Source: Pseudarthrobacter oxydans
Lineage (GTDB): Bacteria > Actinomycetota > Actinomycetes > Actinomycetales > Micrococcaceae
Length of the DNA: 64,000 bases
Direction of reading: 5' to 3'
NCBI RefSeq assembly: GCF_013314975.1
Contig: NZ_JABTYH010000001.1
Coordinates: 248,001 to 312,000 of the forward strand
Of the stretch, positions 25,725 through 34,593 are shown one piece after another (position 1 is the stretch's first letter; each line of letters begins with the position of its first letter). The notes beneath the pieces were generated by a model. That model did no database searches. It had not been told where the DNA came from and saw only the letters and a program-made list of their open reading frames with translations. The translations under genes and the position numbers were made by a program.

Positions 25725-26603
25725 TCAGTTGGTGGACCGGGCAGCTGAGTCCCGGGTAGTGGTGCGGATCCGGTAAAGGCTGGTGGTTGCGGTGATGTAG
25801 AGGTCCTGGCCGTCCGGGCCTCCGAAGCACACGTTCGATACCTTTTCAGGCACGCGTACCGTGTCCAGGAGTTCGAATGACGGTGAATAGACACGCACTT
25901 CCGGCCCGGCTGAGGTCCAGATCCGCCCCTGGACGTCCACGCGCAAGCCGTCGGCAGCATGGTCTTCGTCAAGTTCGACGGCGGGAGCACGGCGTGTGCA
26001 CGCGCCGCCCCGCACGTCGTAGGAGGCGATCCGCAGCGGCACTCCGTGGTCCGGACCGGCCGTGTCCGTCACGTAAAGGACCGCCTCATCAGGCGAGAAC
26101 GCCAGCCCGTTCGGATACACGAGGTCCGTCACCACAGCAGTGAGGGACCCGGGGCCAGGCTCGAACCGGAACACGTAGCAGCCCCCGTACTCCTGCTCCC
26201 CCTCGTGCCCTTCCCTGGTTCCCGGAAGGATCCCGTAGGGCGGGTCGGTGAACCAGACGCTGGAGTCGCGGGCAACCACGACGTCGTTGGGTGAGTTCAG
26301 CCGCCTGCCCTGGAAGGAGTCAACCAGTCCTGTCACTGTCCCCCCGACGTCCCGCTCGACGCGGCGGCTTCCGTGGCTGCACTGCACAACGCTGCCGTCG
26401 GCGTCGAGGGTCCGGCCGTTGGTGAACCCGGCTCCGGTGGCGTATTCACGGGTGGTACCCGTGGCCGCCTCGAACTCAAGGATGCGGTTGTTGGGAATAT
26501 CGCTCCACCGCACGGTCTGCGAGGACGGAACCCACACGGGCCCCTCCGCCCACACCGAGCCCGTGGACAGGCACTTCAGCTTGCCTTCCGTCAGTACGCC
26601 CAC
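25725..26603 (-). CDS. SMP-30/gluconolactonase-like lactonase
   Basis: A 292-residue six-bladed beta-propeller of the SMP-30/gluconolactonase family, which opens sugar lactones using one bound metal. Metal-site residues are seen in WAEGPVWVP (Glu 20), NSPNDVVVARDSSVWFTDPPYGI (Asn/Asp), YPNGLAFSPDE (Asn) and HAADGLRVDVQGRIW (Asp). No signal peptide is present. It is first in an operon with the aldo/keto reductase, suggesting a sugar to lactone to acid route. It is divergent from the S8 protease gene across a 255-bp gap that shows no other gene. Confidence 0.9.
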   Translation of the reverse strand: MGVLTEGKLKCLSTGSVWAEGPVWVPSSQTVRWSDIPNNRILEFEAATGTTREYATGAGFTNGRTLDADGSVVQCSHGSRRVERDVGGTVTGLVDSFQGRRLNSPNDVVVARDSSVWFTDPPYGILPGTREGHEGEQEYGGCYVFRFEPGPGSLTAVVTDLVYPNGLAFSPDEAVLYVTDTAGPDHGVPLRIASYDVRGGACTRRAPAVELDEDHAADGLRVDVQGRIWTSAGPEVRVYSPSFELLDTVRVPEKVSNVCFGGPDGQDLYITATTSLYRIRTTTRDSAARSTN

Positions 26604-26858
26604 CAGAGTCCCTTCACGATGCAGGTTGTGGAGCCGTTGCAGTGCCCAATGCCTGGCGCGCCGCCCGGCCCGCGCATTACGGAAAACGATAGCGCGGGGT
26701 GGACGATTTTCGGTCCATGCGCTGCACGCAGTAACGCTGATGTAACGCTTCCGGGCGTAAAACTGGCGACGTGTGGGACCACCACGCCGCTGATACGTTC
26801 ACTGCCGCAGCTGCGCCACTGGCGCAGACCGTTCCGTGTAGAGGCCAAGGAGCCCAGG

Positions 26859-28088
26859 ATGTCCAACCTGTTCAACCAGAAAATCATGATTCTGCGCGCG
26901 CCTTCCCTCGGCGCAACCCGTGACCCGTTCGATGGACCGGGGGCGTCGCCGGGGCTCGAAAGCACCGCCCAGAACATCGCCGAACGCGCTGTCAGCATGA
27001 CGGTGGAAAGTGACGAGAACCCCTCCGGCTCAACTCTCAACGCCCTGCGGAACGACCCCACGGTCCTCGGCTTCGCTCCCGCCATGCCCATGAAACTCAT
27101 CGAACCCTTCGACGCCGATACTGCACCGTCCGCGGCGGCAACGTGGGGCGTCAAGGCCGTGGGCGCACACACCTCGCCGTTCTCCGGTGCCGGGGTGACG
27201 GTCGCGGTCCTGGACACCGGCATCGCCGCCAACCACCCGGCCTTCGCCGGCGTCAACCTGGTCACAAAAGACTTCACCGGCGCCGGCAGCGCCGAAGACG
27301 ACAACGGCCATGGCACCCACTGCGCCGGCACGATCTTTGGCCGCGACATCTCAGGGCAGAGGATCGGCGTCGCAACGGGCGTCCAGAAAGCGGTGATCGG
27401 CAAAGTTCTCGGAGGCCCCAACGGCGGCAGCAGCGACATCCTGGCCTCCGCCATGCTCTGGGCCGCCGACAACGGCGCCCACGTCATCTCCATGTCGCTG
27501 GGCATCGACTTCCCGGGCTGGGTGGACGAGCTGGTGAAGGTGCACGGCCTGTCCATTCCCGCCGCCACCTCCATAGCGCTTGAAGGCTACCGTGCCAACG
27601 TGCGGCTGTTCGAACAGCTCGCCAACCTTCTCAACGCGCGGGCCTCCGTCGCCCAGACGACGATCGTGGTCGCAGCCGCCGGCAATGAGAGCGAACGCAC
27701 CGGCAACCCCGCATATGAGATCAATGTGGCCCCACCGGCCGCGGCCTTCGGTATTACGTCCGTGGCCGCCCTGGCCGACGGCGGCGGCGGACTTACCGTG
27801 GCACCCTTCTCGAACACGATGGCCACGGTGGCCGGTCCCGGCGTCGGGGTCTTCAGTGCCTGGCTCAACGGCGGAACGAAAACGATCAGCGGCACCAGCA
27901 TGGCCACCCCGCACGTGGCTGGCGTGGCGGCCCTGTGGGCTGAACGGCTCCTGGCGCAGGGCCCCCTCAGCCCCGTGCTCCTCCAGGCCAAACTCATCGC
28001 GTCCGGAACGTTCAAGCCCCTCAAGGCCGGCACGGACCCCGTGGACGTTGGGGCGGGCCTGATCCAGGCGCCAACAAATGCAAACTAG
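26859..28088 (+). CDS. Leaderless subtilisin-like S8 serine protease
   Basis: A 409-residue S8 peptidase with all catalytic residues: Asp 119 in VAVLDTGIA, His 151 in NGHGTHCAG, oxyanion Asn 276 in VVAAAGNES, and Ser 347 in SGTSMATPHVAG. ATG 26859 is preceded by AAGGAGC. No signal peptide or lipobox is visible, so it is predicted to act inside the cell or be released by lysis. The first ~95 residues form a short prodomain-like region. A 50-residue insertion (about 215-265) lies between the substrate-binding part and the oxyanion Asn. The next gene, 67 bp downstream on the same strand, is a protease-nuclease fusion, so the two probably form one unit. Confidence 0.92.
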   Translation: MSNLFNQKIMILRAPSLGATRDPFDGPGASPGLESTAQNIAERAVSMTVESDENPSGSTLNALRNDPTVLGFAPAMPMKLIEPFDADTAPSAAATWGVKAVGAHTSPFSGAGVTVAVLDTGIAANHPAFAGVNLVTKDFTGAGSAEDDNGHGTHCAGTIFGRDISGQRIGVATGVQKAVIGKVLGGPNGGSSDILASAMLWAADNGAHVISMSLGIDFPGWVDELVKVHGLSIPAATSIALEGYRANVRLFEQLANLLNARASVAQTTIVVAAAGNESERTGNPAYEINVAPPAAAFGITSVAALADGGGGLTVAPFSNTMATVAGPGVGVFSAWLNGGTKTISGTSMATPHVAGVAALWAERLLAQGPLSPVLLQAKLIASGTFKPLKAGTDPVDVGAGLIQAPTNAN

Positions 28089-28155
28089 CGCGGCCAGGCG
28101 TTCCATCCGACGCTGTCAGTCGCCGGCCTGAAGTAGTAGTCCAAGGAGCGGACCC

Positions 28156-30396
28156 ATGGTCATACCGGACGACGTGCTCACCGCCACCCAGGCGCGCTTC
28201 CAGGCACGCAAAGGTCCACGCGCGGGGACGGAGGAAAAGATCGCGGAGGCACACACCCCGCAGGGAAGCATCCTCAACGTGGACGCGCCGGAACGGGTGG
28301 AACTGCGCAGCCGTCGCGTCATGCGCCAGCCGGTTGTAAGGGACGCGCTCAAGGCGACGGCGGAAACCTCGCCGGCAGCCCGTGGCCAGGTGCGGGATGA
28401 GCTGGTGCTGGAGCGGATTATCGGCGGGAACAACCTGCTGGGCATCGCTTTCCTGGAGTTGGGCACGGCGGTGGCACGCAGTGTGGGGAGGGTCATTGTC
28501 CGTGACCGGTTCCAGATCCGCTCCTTCGGCACGGGGTTCATGATCTCGCCGCGCCTGGCCCTGACGAACAACCACGTGCTGGCAGACGCCCAGTCTGCCC
28601 GCTTTTCCCGGCTGGAATTCAACTTCCAAAACGGCGTCAGCGGCCTTCCGCTGGCTGCATCGCAGTTTGACCTCGAGCCGGACACCTTCTTCCGGACGGA
28701 CTCCGGACTGGATGTCACCGTGGTGGCGGTGGCAGCGGCCTCACGTCCGGACGGGGCGGGTGTCTCGGTTCCGCTGGCCGGCTTCGGCTTCAACCGCACA
28801 TCGAAGGAGCAGGGCAAGATCCTGCTGGGAGAGTCCATCAACATCATCCAGCACCCGGAAGGCCAGGAGAAGCAGCTCGCGCTGCAGCAGAACGAACTCA
28901 TCGACCGCTTTGACCAGTTCCTGCACTACCACACGGACACCTCTCCAGGCTCCTCCGGTTCACCGCTCTTCAACAACCAGTGGGAAGTCCTGGGCCTGCA
29001 CCATTCCGGCGTCCCTGCCCGCAATGCGGCAGGCGACATCCTGACGGTGGACGGCACCGTGTGGGACAGCACGCAGGATGAGCTGCGGATCCAGTGGGTG
29101 GCCAATGAGGGAATCCGGATCAGCAGCATCCTGGCCTGGCTGGGAGCGAACGCCGACGGCATGACCAACGAAGAACGGGCCCTGCTGGAGGAAGCACTGA
29201 ACCCGCCTCCCCTGCCGGCCGACCCGCCCCACCCGGCAGAACTTCTGGACCCGGTAGAACTGGACCCGGTGGTGGAACGGCAGGGCCCGGTGGAGGTCCA
29301 ACTGCCTCAACCGGTGGAGCAGCCAGTCGCCACGGCGGAGGGGGCCGTGTCCCTCACCATCCCCCTGCACATCACGGTCCGGCTCGGTGCAGTGCAGGCG
29401 GCACACGAACCGGCCCCCTCGTCCGCAGGCCGGACCGCGGGCCCTGGCAGCGGGGACGCCGTTGGTCCGGGCAGCGGGGATGCCATCGGCACGGGAAGTG
29501 CGCTGGCCGAGGAAGCCGTGGCGATAGACCCCGACTACGAGGGAAGAAAGGGCTACGACCCCGACTTCCTGGATGTGCCTGTACCGCTGCCGGTGCTCAC
29601 GGCGGAACAGCGTGCGGAGGCGGCGCAGAACCGTCGCCCGGCCCAGGGGCAGGACCCGACAGTGCTGAACTACCATCACTTCAGCCTCGTCATGCACCGC
29701 AGCAGGCGGCTGGCCCTCTACACAGCCGTGAACGTCGATGGCCGGCTCAGCCAGTCCCCCAAGCGGGACCGCGACAAGTGGTACTTCGACCCCCGGCTGG
29801 ACCGGTCGGAGCAGATTGGCGGGGACCTCTATGCCGGCAACGACTTTGACCGCGGCCACCTCGTCCGCCGCCTGGATCCGGCCTGGGGCCCCGACGCCGC
29901 TGCAAAGGCTGCGAACGACGATACGTTCCACTTCACCAATTGCTCCCCGCAGCACAAGAAGTTCAACCAGGGTGCGTCTTTGTGGGCCGGCCTGGAAGAC
30001 TACGTGCTGGACACGGCGAAGGCTGAAAAGCTGCGGCTCAGTGTGTTTACCGGCCCTGTCTTCACAGCCAATGATCCGGAGTTCCAGGCCGCCCGCATCC
30101 CGCTGTCGTTCTGGAAGATGCTCGTCTTCCAGCGTCCGGACGGCAGCCATTCCGCCAGCGCGTACATGATCAGCCAGCATGAACTGGTGGAGGGCATTCT
30201 CAGGGAGGCCTTCACACCGGTCACTTTCCAGGTACCCATCCGCAGGATCAGTGAACTCACCGGACTGGACTTCGGCCATCTCTTCGGCTGGGACCCGATG
30301 AACGACGAATTCGAACCGCTCCCCCGGGCCCAGGAAGCGCTGGCCACACCAACTCCCGCCCGTGAGCTCCGTACGTTGGAGGACGTGCAGTTGTAG
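28156..30396 (+). CDS. Trypsin-like protease fused to NUC1-type DNA/RNA non-specific endonuclease
   Basis: A 746-residue two-enzyme fusion after a good AAGGAG. Residues ~100-330 form a trypsin-like (V8/Glu-endopeptidase-like) domain with His 140 (LTNNHVLAD), Asp 186 (SGLDVTVVA) and Ser 267 (TSPGSSGSPLF). Residues ~345-500 are a Pro/Ala/Gly-rich linker with a GPGSGDA repeat. Residues ~505-735 form a DNA/RNA non-specific (NUC1/Endonuclease_NS) domain with DRGHLVRR (Asp 565, His 568) and the metal-site pattern NCSPQHKKFNQG (Asn 595, Asn 604). Every catalytic residue I can identify is present. No signal peptide, membrane helix or secretion tag is seen. Paired with the S8 protease; role unknown. 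A protease-gated nuclease is inference. Confidence 0.92.
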   Translation: MVIPDDVLTATQARFQARKGPRAGTEEKIAEAHTPQGSILNVDAPERVELRSRRVMRQPVVRDALKATAETSPAARGQVRDELVLERIIGGNNLLGIAFLELGTAVARSVGRVIVRDRFQIRSFGTGFMISPRLALTNNHVLADAQSARFSRLEFNFQNGVSGLPLAASQFDLEPDTFFRTDSGLDVTVVAVAAASRPDGAGVSVPLAGFGFNRTSKEQGKILLGESINIIQHPEGQEKQLALQQNELIDRFDQFLHYHTDTSPGSSGSPLFNNQWEVLGLHHSGVPARNAAGDILTVDGTVWDSTQDELRIQWVANEGIRISSILAWLGANADGMTNEERALLEEALNPPPLPADPPHPAELLDPVELDPVVERQGPVEVQLPQPVEQPVATAEGAVSLTIPLHITVRLGAVQAAHEPAPSSAGRTAGPGSGDAVGPGSGDAIGTGSALAEEAVAIDPDYEGRKGYDPDFLDVPVPLPVLTAEQRAEAAQNRRPAQGQDPTVLNYHHFSLVMHRSRRLALYTAVNVDGRLSQSPKRDRDKWYFDPRLDRSEQIGGDLYAGNDFDRGHLVRRLDPAWGPDAAAKAANDDTFHFTNCSPQHKKFNQGASLWAGLEDYVLDTAKAEKLRLSVFTGPVFTANDPEFQAARIPLSFWKMLVFQRPDGSHSASAYMISQHELVEGILREAFTPVTFQVPIRRISELTGLDFGHLFGWDPMNDEFEPLPRAQEALATPTPARELRTLEDVQL

Positions 30397-30430
30397 CCGG
30401 TTGCGCTGGTGCCGGGAAGCCGGGGTGGAT

Positions 30431-31153
30431 CTACCTGCAGCCTTCAAGAATGCTGGCAACCGCGTCGTGTTCGGCTTGTGTGACCCAGAGTTTGTACGTG
30501 GCCTTGACGGCCGTTTGGCGTGCCACGTATTCGCATCGGAAGGCCTTGTTCGGAGGCAGCCACGTGGCGGCGTCCCTGTCGCCCTTGGCGCTGTTGGTTG
30601 GCCCGTCTGCAGCCATGAGGTTCAGCGGGTCGTTGGCGAGTTCCTTGCGCTGGTTGGCGCTGAGTTGCTGCGCGCCCTTCTGCCAGGCGTCGCTGAGTGG
30701 CACGATGTGATCGATCTGCACGTCGGAGCTGGTGTCCTGACCGCGGGTGAAATTGATGGTCGCGCCGGTGTACTTATCGGCCAGGGTACCGGCGGTGACA
30801 ACGCAGTTGTTGGTGCCGGCCTTGAACGTTTCGCCGGTCAGGTCCCGGGCGAGGATGTCATTGCGGGTGTCGCAGCCGTTGCGGTCGACGTCAGCCCAGG
30901 CTGGTCCGAACTCGTCCCGGCTATAGCCCGTCTTAGGGGCGCGGCCCTTCACCGGGATGCCCTGCAGCAGCTCAAGGGCCTGGGCAACATCAACGGCAAG
31001 GGACGGGTCGGCAGCGGCCGGGGCCTCGGCTGCGCTGCCTTGAGCGGATTCAAGAACCTCAAGGGCGCTGGCTGCAGCGTCACAACTGGCGAGGGAGCCG
31101 GCCAGCAGGAGGGAGGCTGCCAGGGTCAGGGTCTGGGCGGCGGAGCGGATGAT
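30431..31153 (-). CDS. HNH-family endonuclease lipoprotein lacking a normal start codon
   Basis: The C-terminal ~170 residues are a DUF1524-like HNH nuclease: RNGCDTRNDILARDL, the core QIDHIVPLSDAWQKGA, NLMAADGPTNSAKGDRDAATW and a C-terminal RCEYVARQ. A GTG at 30952 would give only this part. Upstream, the same frame is open and encodes a convincing lipoprotein signal: IIRSAAQTLTLAASLLLAGS then lipobox LASC, followed by an Ala-rich linker. But it contains no ATG, GTG or TTG before an in-frame TAG. The only placed candidate is an ATC pair at 31148-31153, 8 bases after GAAGGA. So this is either a rare non-canonical start or a point mutation in the start codon. Exported and membrane-anchored if full-length. 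Convergent with the protease-nuclease gene. Confidence 0.75.
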   Translation of the reverse strand: MIRSAAQTLTLAASLLLAGSLASCDAAASALEVLESAQGSAAEAPAAADPSLAVDVAQALELLQGIPVKGRAPKTGYSRDEFGPAWADVDRNGCDTRNDILARDLTGETFKAGTNNCVVTAGTLADKYTGATINFTRGQDTSSDVQIDHIVPLSDAWQKGAQQLSANQRKELANDPLNLMAADGPTNSAKGDRDAATWLPPNKAFRCEYVARQTAVKATYKLWVTQAEHDAVASILEGCR

Positions 31154-31277
31154 GTGAACGGTCCTTCTGTTGCAGCGGGCTGTTCCACGCTAGCTTCGAC
31201 TGCCGCCTGCGGCCGGGAGGCGGGTCCGTGGTGCCAGCCACACGCCGAGTTCTTTGGTCCCCCCAGAAAGCCGCTTC

Positions 31278-31307
31278 GACGGCGGCACTCAGGTGAGTGC
31301 CGCCGTC
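31278..31307. terminator. Strong 14-bp stem-loop
   Basis: A perfect 14-bp inverted repeat (GACGGCGGCACTCA / TGAGTGCCGCCGTC) with a 2-base centre, followed on the plus strand by AAATTTTAA. It lies between the 3' end of the GH36 gene (31329) and the HNH lipoprotein start. It should terminate transcription coming from GH36 and shield the lipoprotein gene. Confidence 0.75.
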
Positions 31308-31328
31308 AAATTTTAATGTACGGCTGGC

Positions 31329-33564
31329 TTAGGGGAGTTTGATCAGCCGGTACAGAACCACCTGGTCGGGGTGAAGTCTGGGCGACGCGACACCAACCTT
31401 TTCCAGCAGACCGCCAGCGAACACGGCCCCCGGGAAGCTTATGTCGTCCGAACGGCTGCCCGCAGCGACGTCCGTTCAATGTGTATTTCGGAGGCCTTCG
31501 GCTGGCCCCACCATTCCGGCGGGACCAGTCCGGATGGTGTGGATCGGTGAAGTCCGGCGCCACGTGGTATCGCACCTCGGGGTCGAGTCCTCGCAAGCGG
31601 AGGCGCCCGGTCGGGTCCGGGTAAAGGCTGTCCAGTGCCGCTTGCGCGAAGATCGCTTCGGAGCGATCCGGGCTGACGACGCCGTGTACGAGTACTTGGG
31701 CATCGGGACCGTCCATGCGGATCACGTCCCCGCTGAGCAGCAGCCCGCGTTCCTGTTTGTAGAAGGAGATCCACCGGCGCAGGCTGTCGAGTTCCTTCTC
31801 GGTGGCGGTGGCGAGGTCCCATTCGACACCGAGGTATCCGAAGACGGCGGTACCCGCGCGGAACGACAGGTCGTGTTGGCGGCCGGTGGTGTGGGAACGG
31901 CCTGATGCGATGTGTGATCCCAGGTATTCGGGTGGAAGCAGCTGCGTGGTCCAGCGGAGCATTGTTTGCCGGTCGTGGGGGTCGATGTTGTCCGACACCC
32001 AAACCCGGTCTGTGTGCTCCAGAACGCCGAGGTCTACGCGGGCTCCGCCTGAAGAGCATGACTCAATCTCCAGTCCGGGATGTTCCGAACGGATCTCCTC
32101 AAGCAGCGCGTAGAACGCCAGCGTCTGCCGGTGGACACCGGGACGCCCGCCCTCCAGCTGGTTTCCCGCCTCAATGAGGTCCCGGTTGTGGTCCCATTTG
32201 ATGTAGTCCAGCTTGTGCTCGGCCAGGAGGGCGAGGATTTGCTTCTTGACGTGCTCGTAGGCCTCGGGGATGCCAAGGTTCAGGACCTGCTGGCTGCGCG
32301 ATTCAACAGGCCAGTCGGAACGGGCCGCCATGATCCACTCCGGATGGGCGCGAGCCACATCGCTGTCCGGGTTGACCATCTCGGGTTCGAACCATAGCCC
32401 GAACTGCATCCCGAGGTCGTGGACGCGGTCCACCAGCGGGTGCAGCCCGGCAGGCCATACATCCGGAGAGACAACCCAGTCCCCCAATCCTGAGGTGTCG
32501 TCGCGGCGCGAACCGAACCAGCCGTCGTCGAGCACGTAGCGCTCAACGCCGGCGGCAGCGGCACGTTCTGCCAGGTCCATGAGTTTTTGTTCGTCGTGGT
32601 CGAAGTAGACGGCTTCCCACACGTTCAGGGTCACGGGGCGATCTGCGGATACCGGAGAAGTGCGGCTCCGCACATGGGCATGGAAACGGCTGGCAACGGC
32701 GTCAAGGCCCGTCCCGTACGAGGCGTAAACCCAGGGGCTCCGATAGGTGTCACCGGGGCCCAGCCGGACTTCGCCGGGAAGAAGCAGTTCGCCGCCGCCG
32801 AGCAGCTGGTCGCCGAAGAAGCGTTCGGCGAAATGGTGGTGGTTTCCGCTCCATGCCGTGTGGACGGCCCAGACTTCACCGTTGCCGAAGCCGAATCCAG
32901 GAGTTCCGGCGTGCAGTATAAAGGCGCTGTCCGAGCCGGTCCGGCCCTTTCGGTTCTCACGGAGGTGCGTCCCTGTGCGCAGGGTTCCGCGCTGCGGAAC
33001 CCGTTCAAGGTTGTGGCTTCCCGCGAAATCGAGCAATTCCGTTGCTTCAGCAGGAATCGGGAAGGCCAGGGAGACATCGTCGAGCGCGTACGTCTTTTCG
33101 TGCAGGTTGGTCAGCTTCGCCCGGCTGCGCATCAGCCCGCCGGGAAGCAGGTCCAAGGTCAGGTCAAGGCGCAGCCGCTGTGCGTCGTCGGTTGCGCTGA
33201 CCAGCACCCGACCTGCTCCGGCCGATGCGAACCCGGTCACTGGTACGCCATTGAGGTCCACAGTGTGGACCCGGAATTTCGGCGACCACCCAATGCCGTC
33301 GAAGGAGCCACGCAGTCCTGGACGCCCCAACCAGCCTGAGTCCTGTCCGGGCATGAGGCCAGGCCGGGGTGGCACGCCGATGGTGCTGGAACCCGTGACG
33401 GGAGTACAGGCTCCCACCATTGTTCTTGCTTCTTCGGCAGTCAGCACGGGCAGTTGCCCTCCCCAGTGCACAATTGCCGGTAATTGCCCGTTCGTGGCGT
33501 CGAGTACCACCGACACTCCACCTGCTGTCAGGTGCAGGATCGCACCCGGGTTCTGGCTGGGCAT
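31329..33564 (-). pseudogene. GH36 alpha-galactosidase with two C-terminal frameshifts
   Basis: About 745 codons of a family GH36 alpha-galactosidase, which removes terminal alpha-galactose from raffinose-type sugars or melibiose. The catalytic domain is intact: VLDDGWF, YIKWDHNRDL with the nucleophile Asp (about residue 457), and WVSDNIDPHDR with the acid/base Asp (about residue 525). Near the end the frame is lost twice, each by one missing base (about 31516-31522 and 31449-31452). In the continuous frame the protein ends as a basic, unrelated tail at 31306. Joining three frames gives the normal ending (EWWGQP..., DDISFPGAVFAGGLLEKVGV, VLYRLIKLP) with a stop at 31329. Errors in the sequence are possible. 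The start ATG 33564 overlaps the end of the hydrolase before it. Confidence 0.85.
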
Positions 33565-33572
33565 GGAGGTCC

Positions 33573-34540
33573 TCACAAGTCCTTGGGTGATGGGGCGGCG
33601 GTCAGGCTTCCGCGTGCGGGATCCCAGTGGACCGGCACGGGGTCGGACACCACGCCGTCGAAGGTGCCATCGCTGTTGGCGTCATGGCAGGCCATCATGA
33701 GCCATTGGCCGGACCTGTCCTGGACGAGTCTTCCGCTATAGAGCGGTGCCGTGGTGACTACCGCAGCGGATGCGACGTCGAAGGGACCACTGAGATGGCG
33801 GGTTTCGAGGCTCCAGATGCCGCCGCCGTCGAACCTTGCGGCTTTTCCGGCGGAAAGCGTATCTACGCCGCACGAGAACATCAGGAGGGTCCTGCCGTCC
33901 ATCTCGACGGTCTGGGGGACCTCAAGGTGCCCGAATCCGGAGCCCGGCCGGCTGAGGGGTGGCCTGACTTCCCAGGACGAGAGGTCCGGTGATACTGCGT
34001 GGCCGACGACGCCGCGGTCATCGTCCTCACCCTCATTCGCGCGGGCGGTGATGAGCATGTGCCAGCCATCGCCGTCCGGGTCGGCGAAGACCCAGGGGTC
34101 CCGCCATGCTTCTTCCGGCCAGCTGCTGTCACCGTAGCGTTCGTACCAGCGGCGGTCAGGTTTCAGCACGACGGCGGGTTGCTTGGTCCAGGTGTAAAGG
34201 TCCGGGGACGTTGCAACACCGATGGCCTCGATGTTGTGGGTGTCATAAAAGCGCGCGCGGTGTAGAACATCCGCCATATCCCGTCCGGGCCCTGGACCAC
34301 GCTGCCCGTCCAGGTGGAGGTTGCGTCGAACGCCTCCGGATCATCTGGCTGCAGGACCACGCCGTGGGGTTCCCACGTGATCAGGTCCTGTGAGGTGGCG
34401 TGCCCGATTCGGGCATTGCGGTGCCGCAGGGCCGGGTCTCCCAGGCTCTTGGGGGCGTGGAGGTAGTACATGTGGAACGTGTCGCCGTCGTCGGCGATCC
34501 AGAAGTCCCACACCCATGAGTCTCTGAGGCTGAAAGCCAA
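33573..34540 (-). pseudogene. Clan GH-J (GH32/GH68-like) five-bladed propeller hydrolase, frameshifted
   Basis: Two frames together make a ~320-residue five-bladed beta-propeller enzyme. The first frame (probable TTG start 34540) has DSWVWDFWIADDG, whose Asp replaces the nucleophile of GH32's NDPNG, then IGHATSQDLITWEPH and GIWRMFYTA. The second frame has DTHNIEAIGVATSPDL, WRDPWVFAD (the RDP motif) and HLEVPQ with the acid/base Glu. The frame breaks at the AAAA/GCGCGCGCG stretch 34247-34259 (one base missing from the T run, or an extra GC, on the coding strand). The enzyme probably acts on fructosyl or similar linkages. It lies between a permease remnant and GH36 in one operon; the stop overlaps the GH36 start region. 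Confidence 0.75.
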
Positions 34541-34593
34541 AGTAATGCACCTGTCTTTTCGTTGAGGTGGGCCGGTTGGGTCGAGGCGGAGCG

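Noticed and set aside
28960-30459. A 499-codon open frame on the minus strand opposite the trypsin-nuclease gene
   Set aside because: High-GC DNA leaves long antisense frames; the plus-strand protein has two complete enzyme active sites, while this one has no recognisable domain.
33573-34540. Calling the GH-J enzyme an intact GH68 levansucrase
   Set aside because: Length, lack of signal peptide and the broken frame do not support it; only the propeller motifs are clear.
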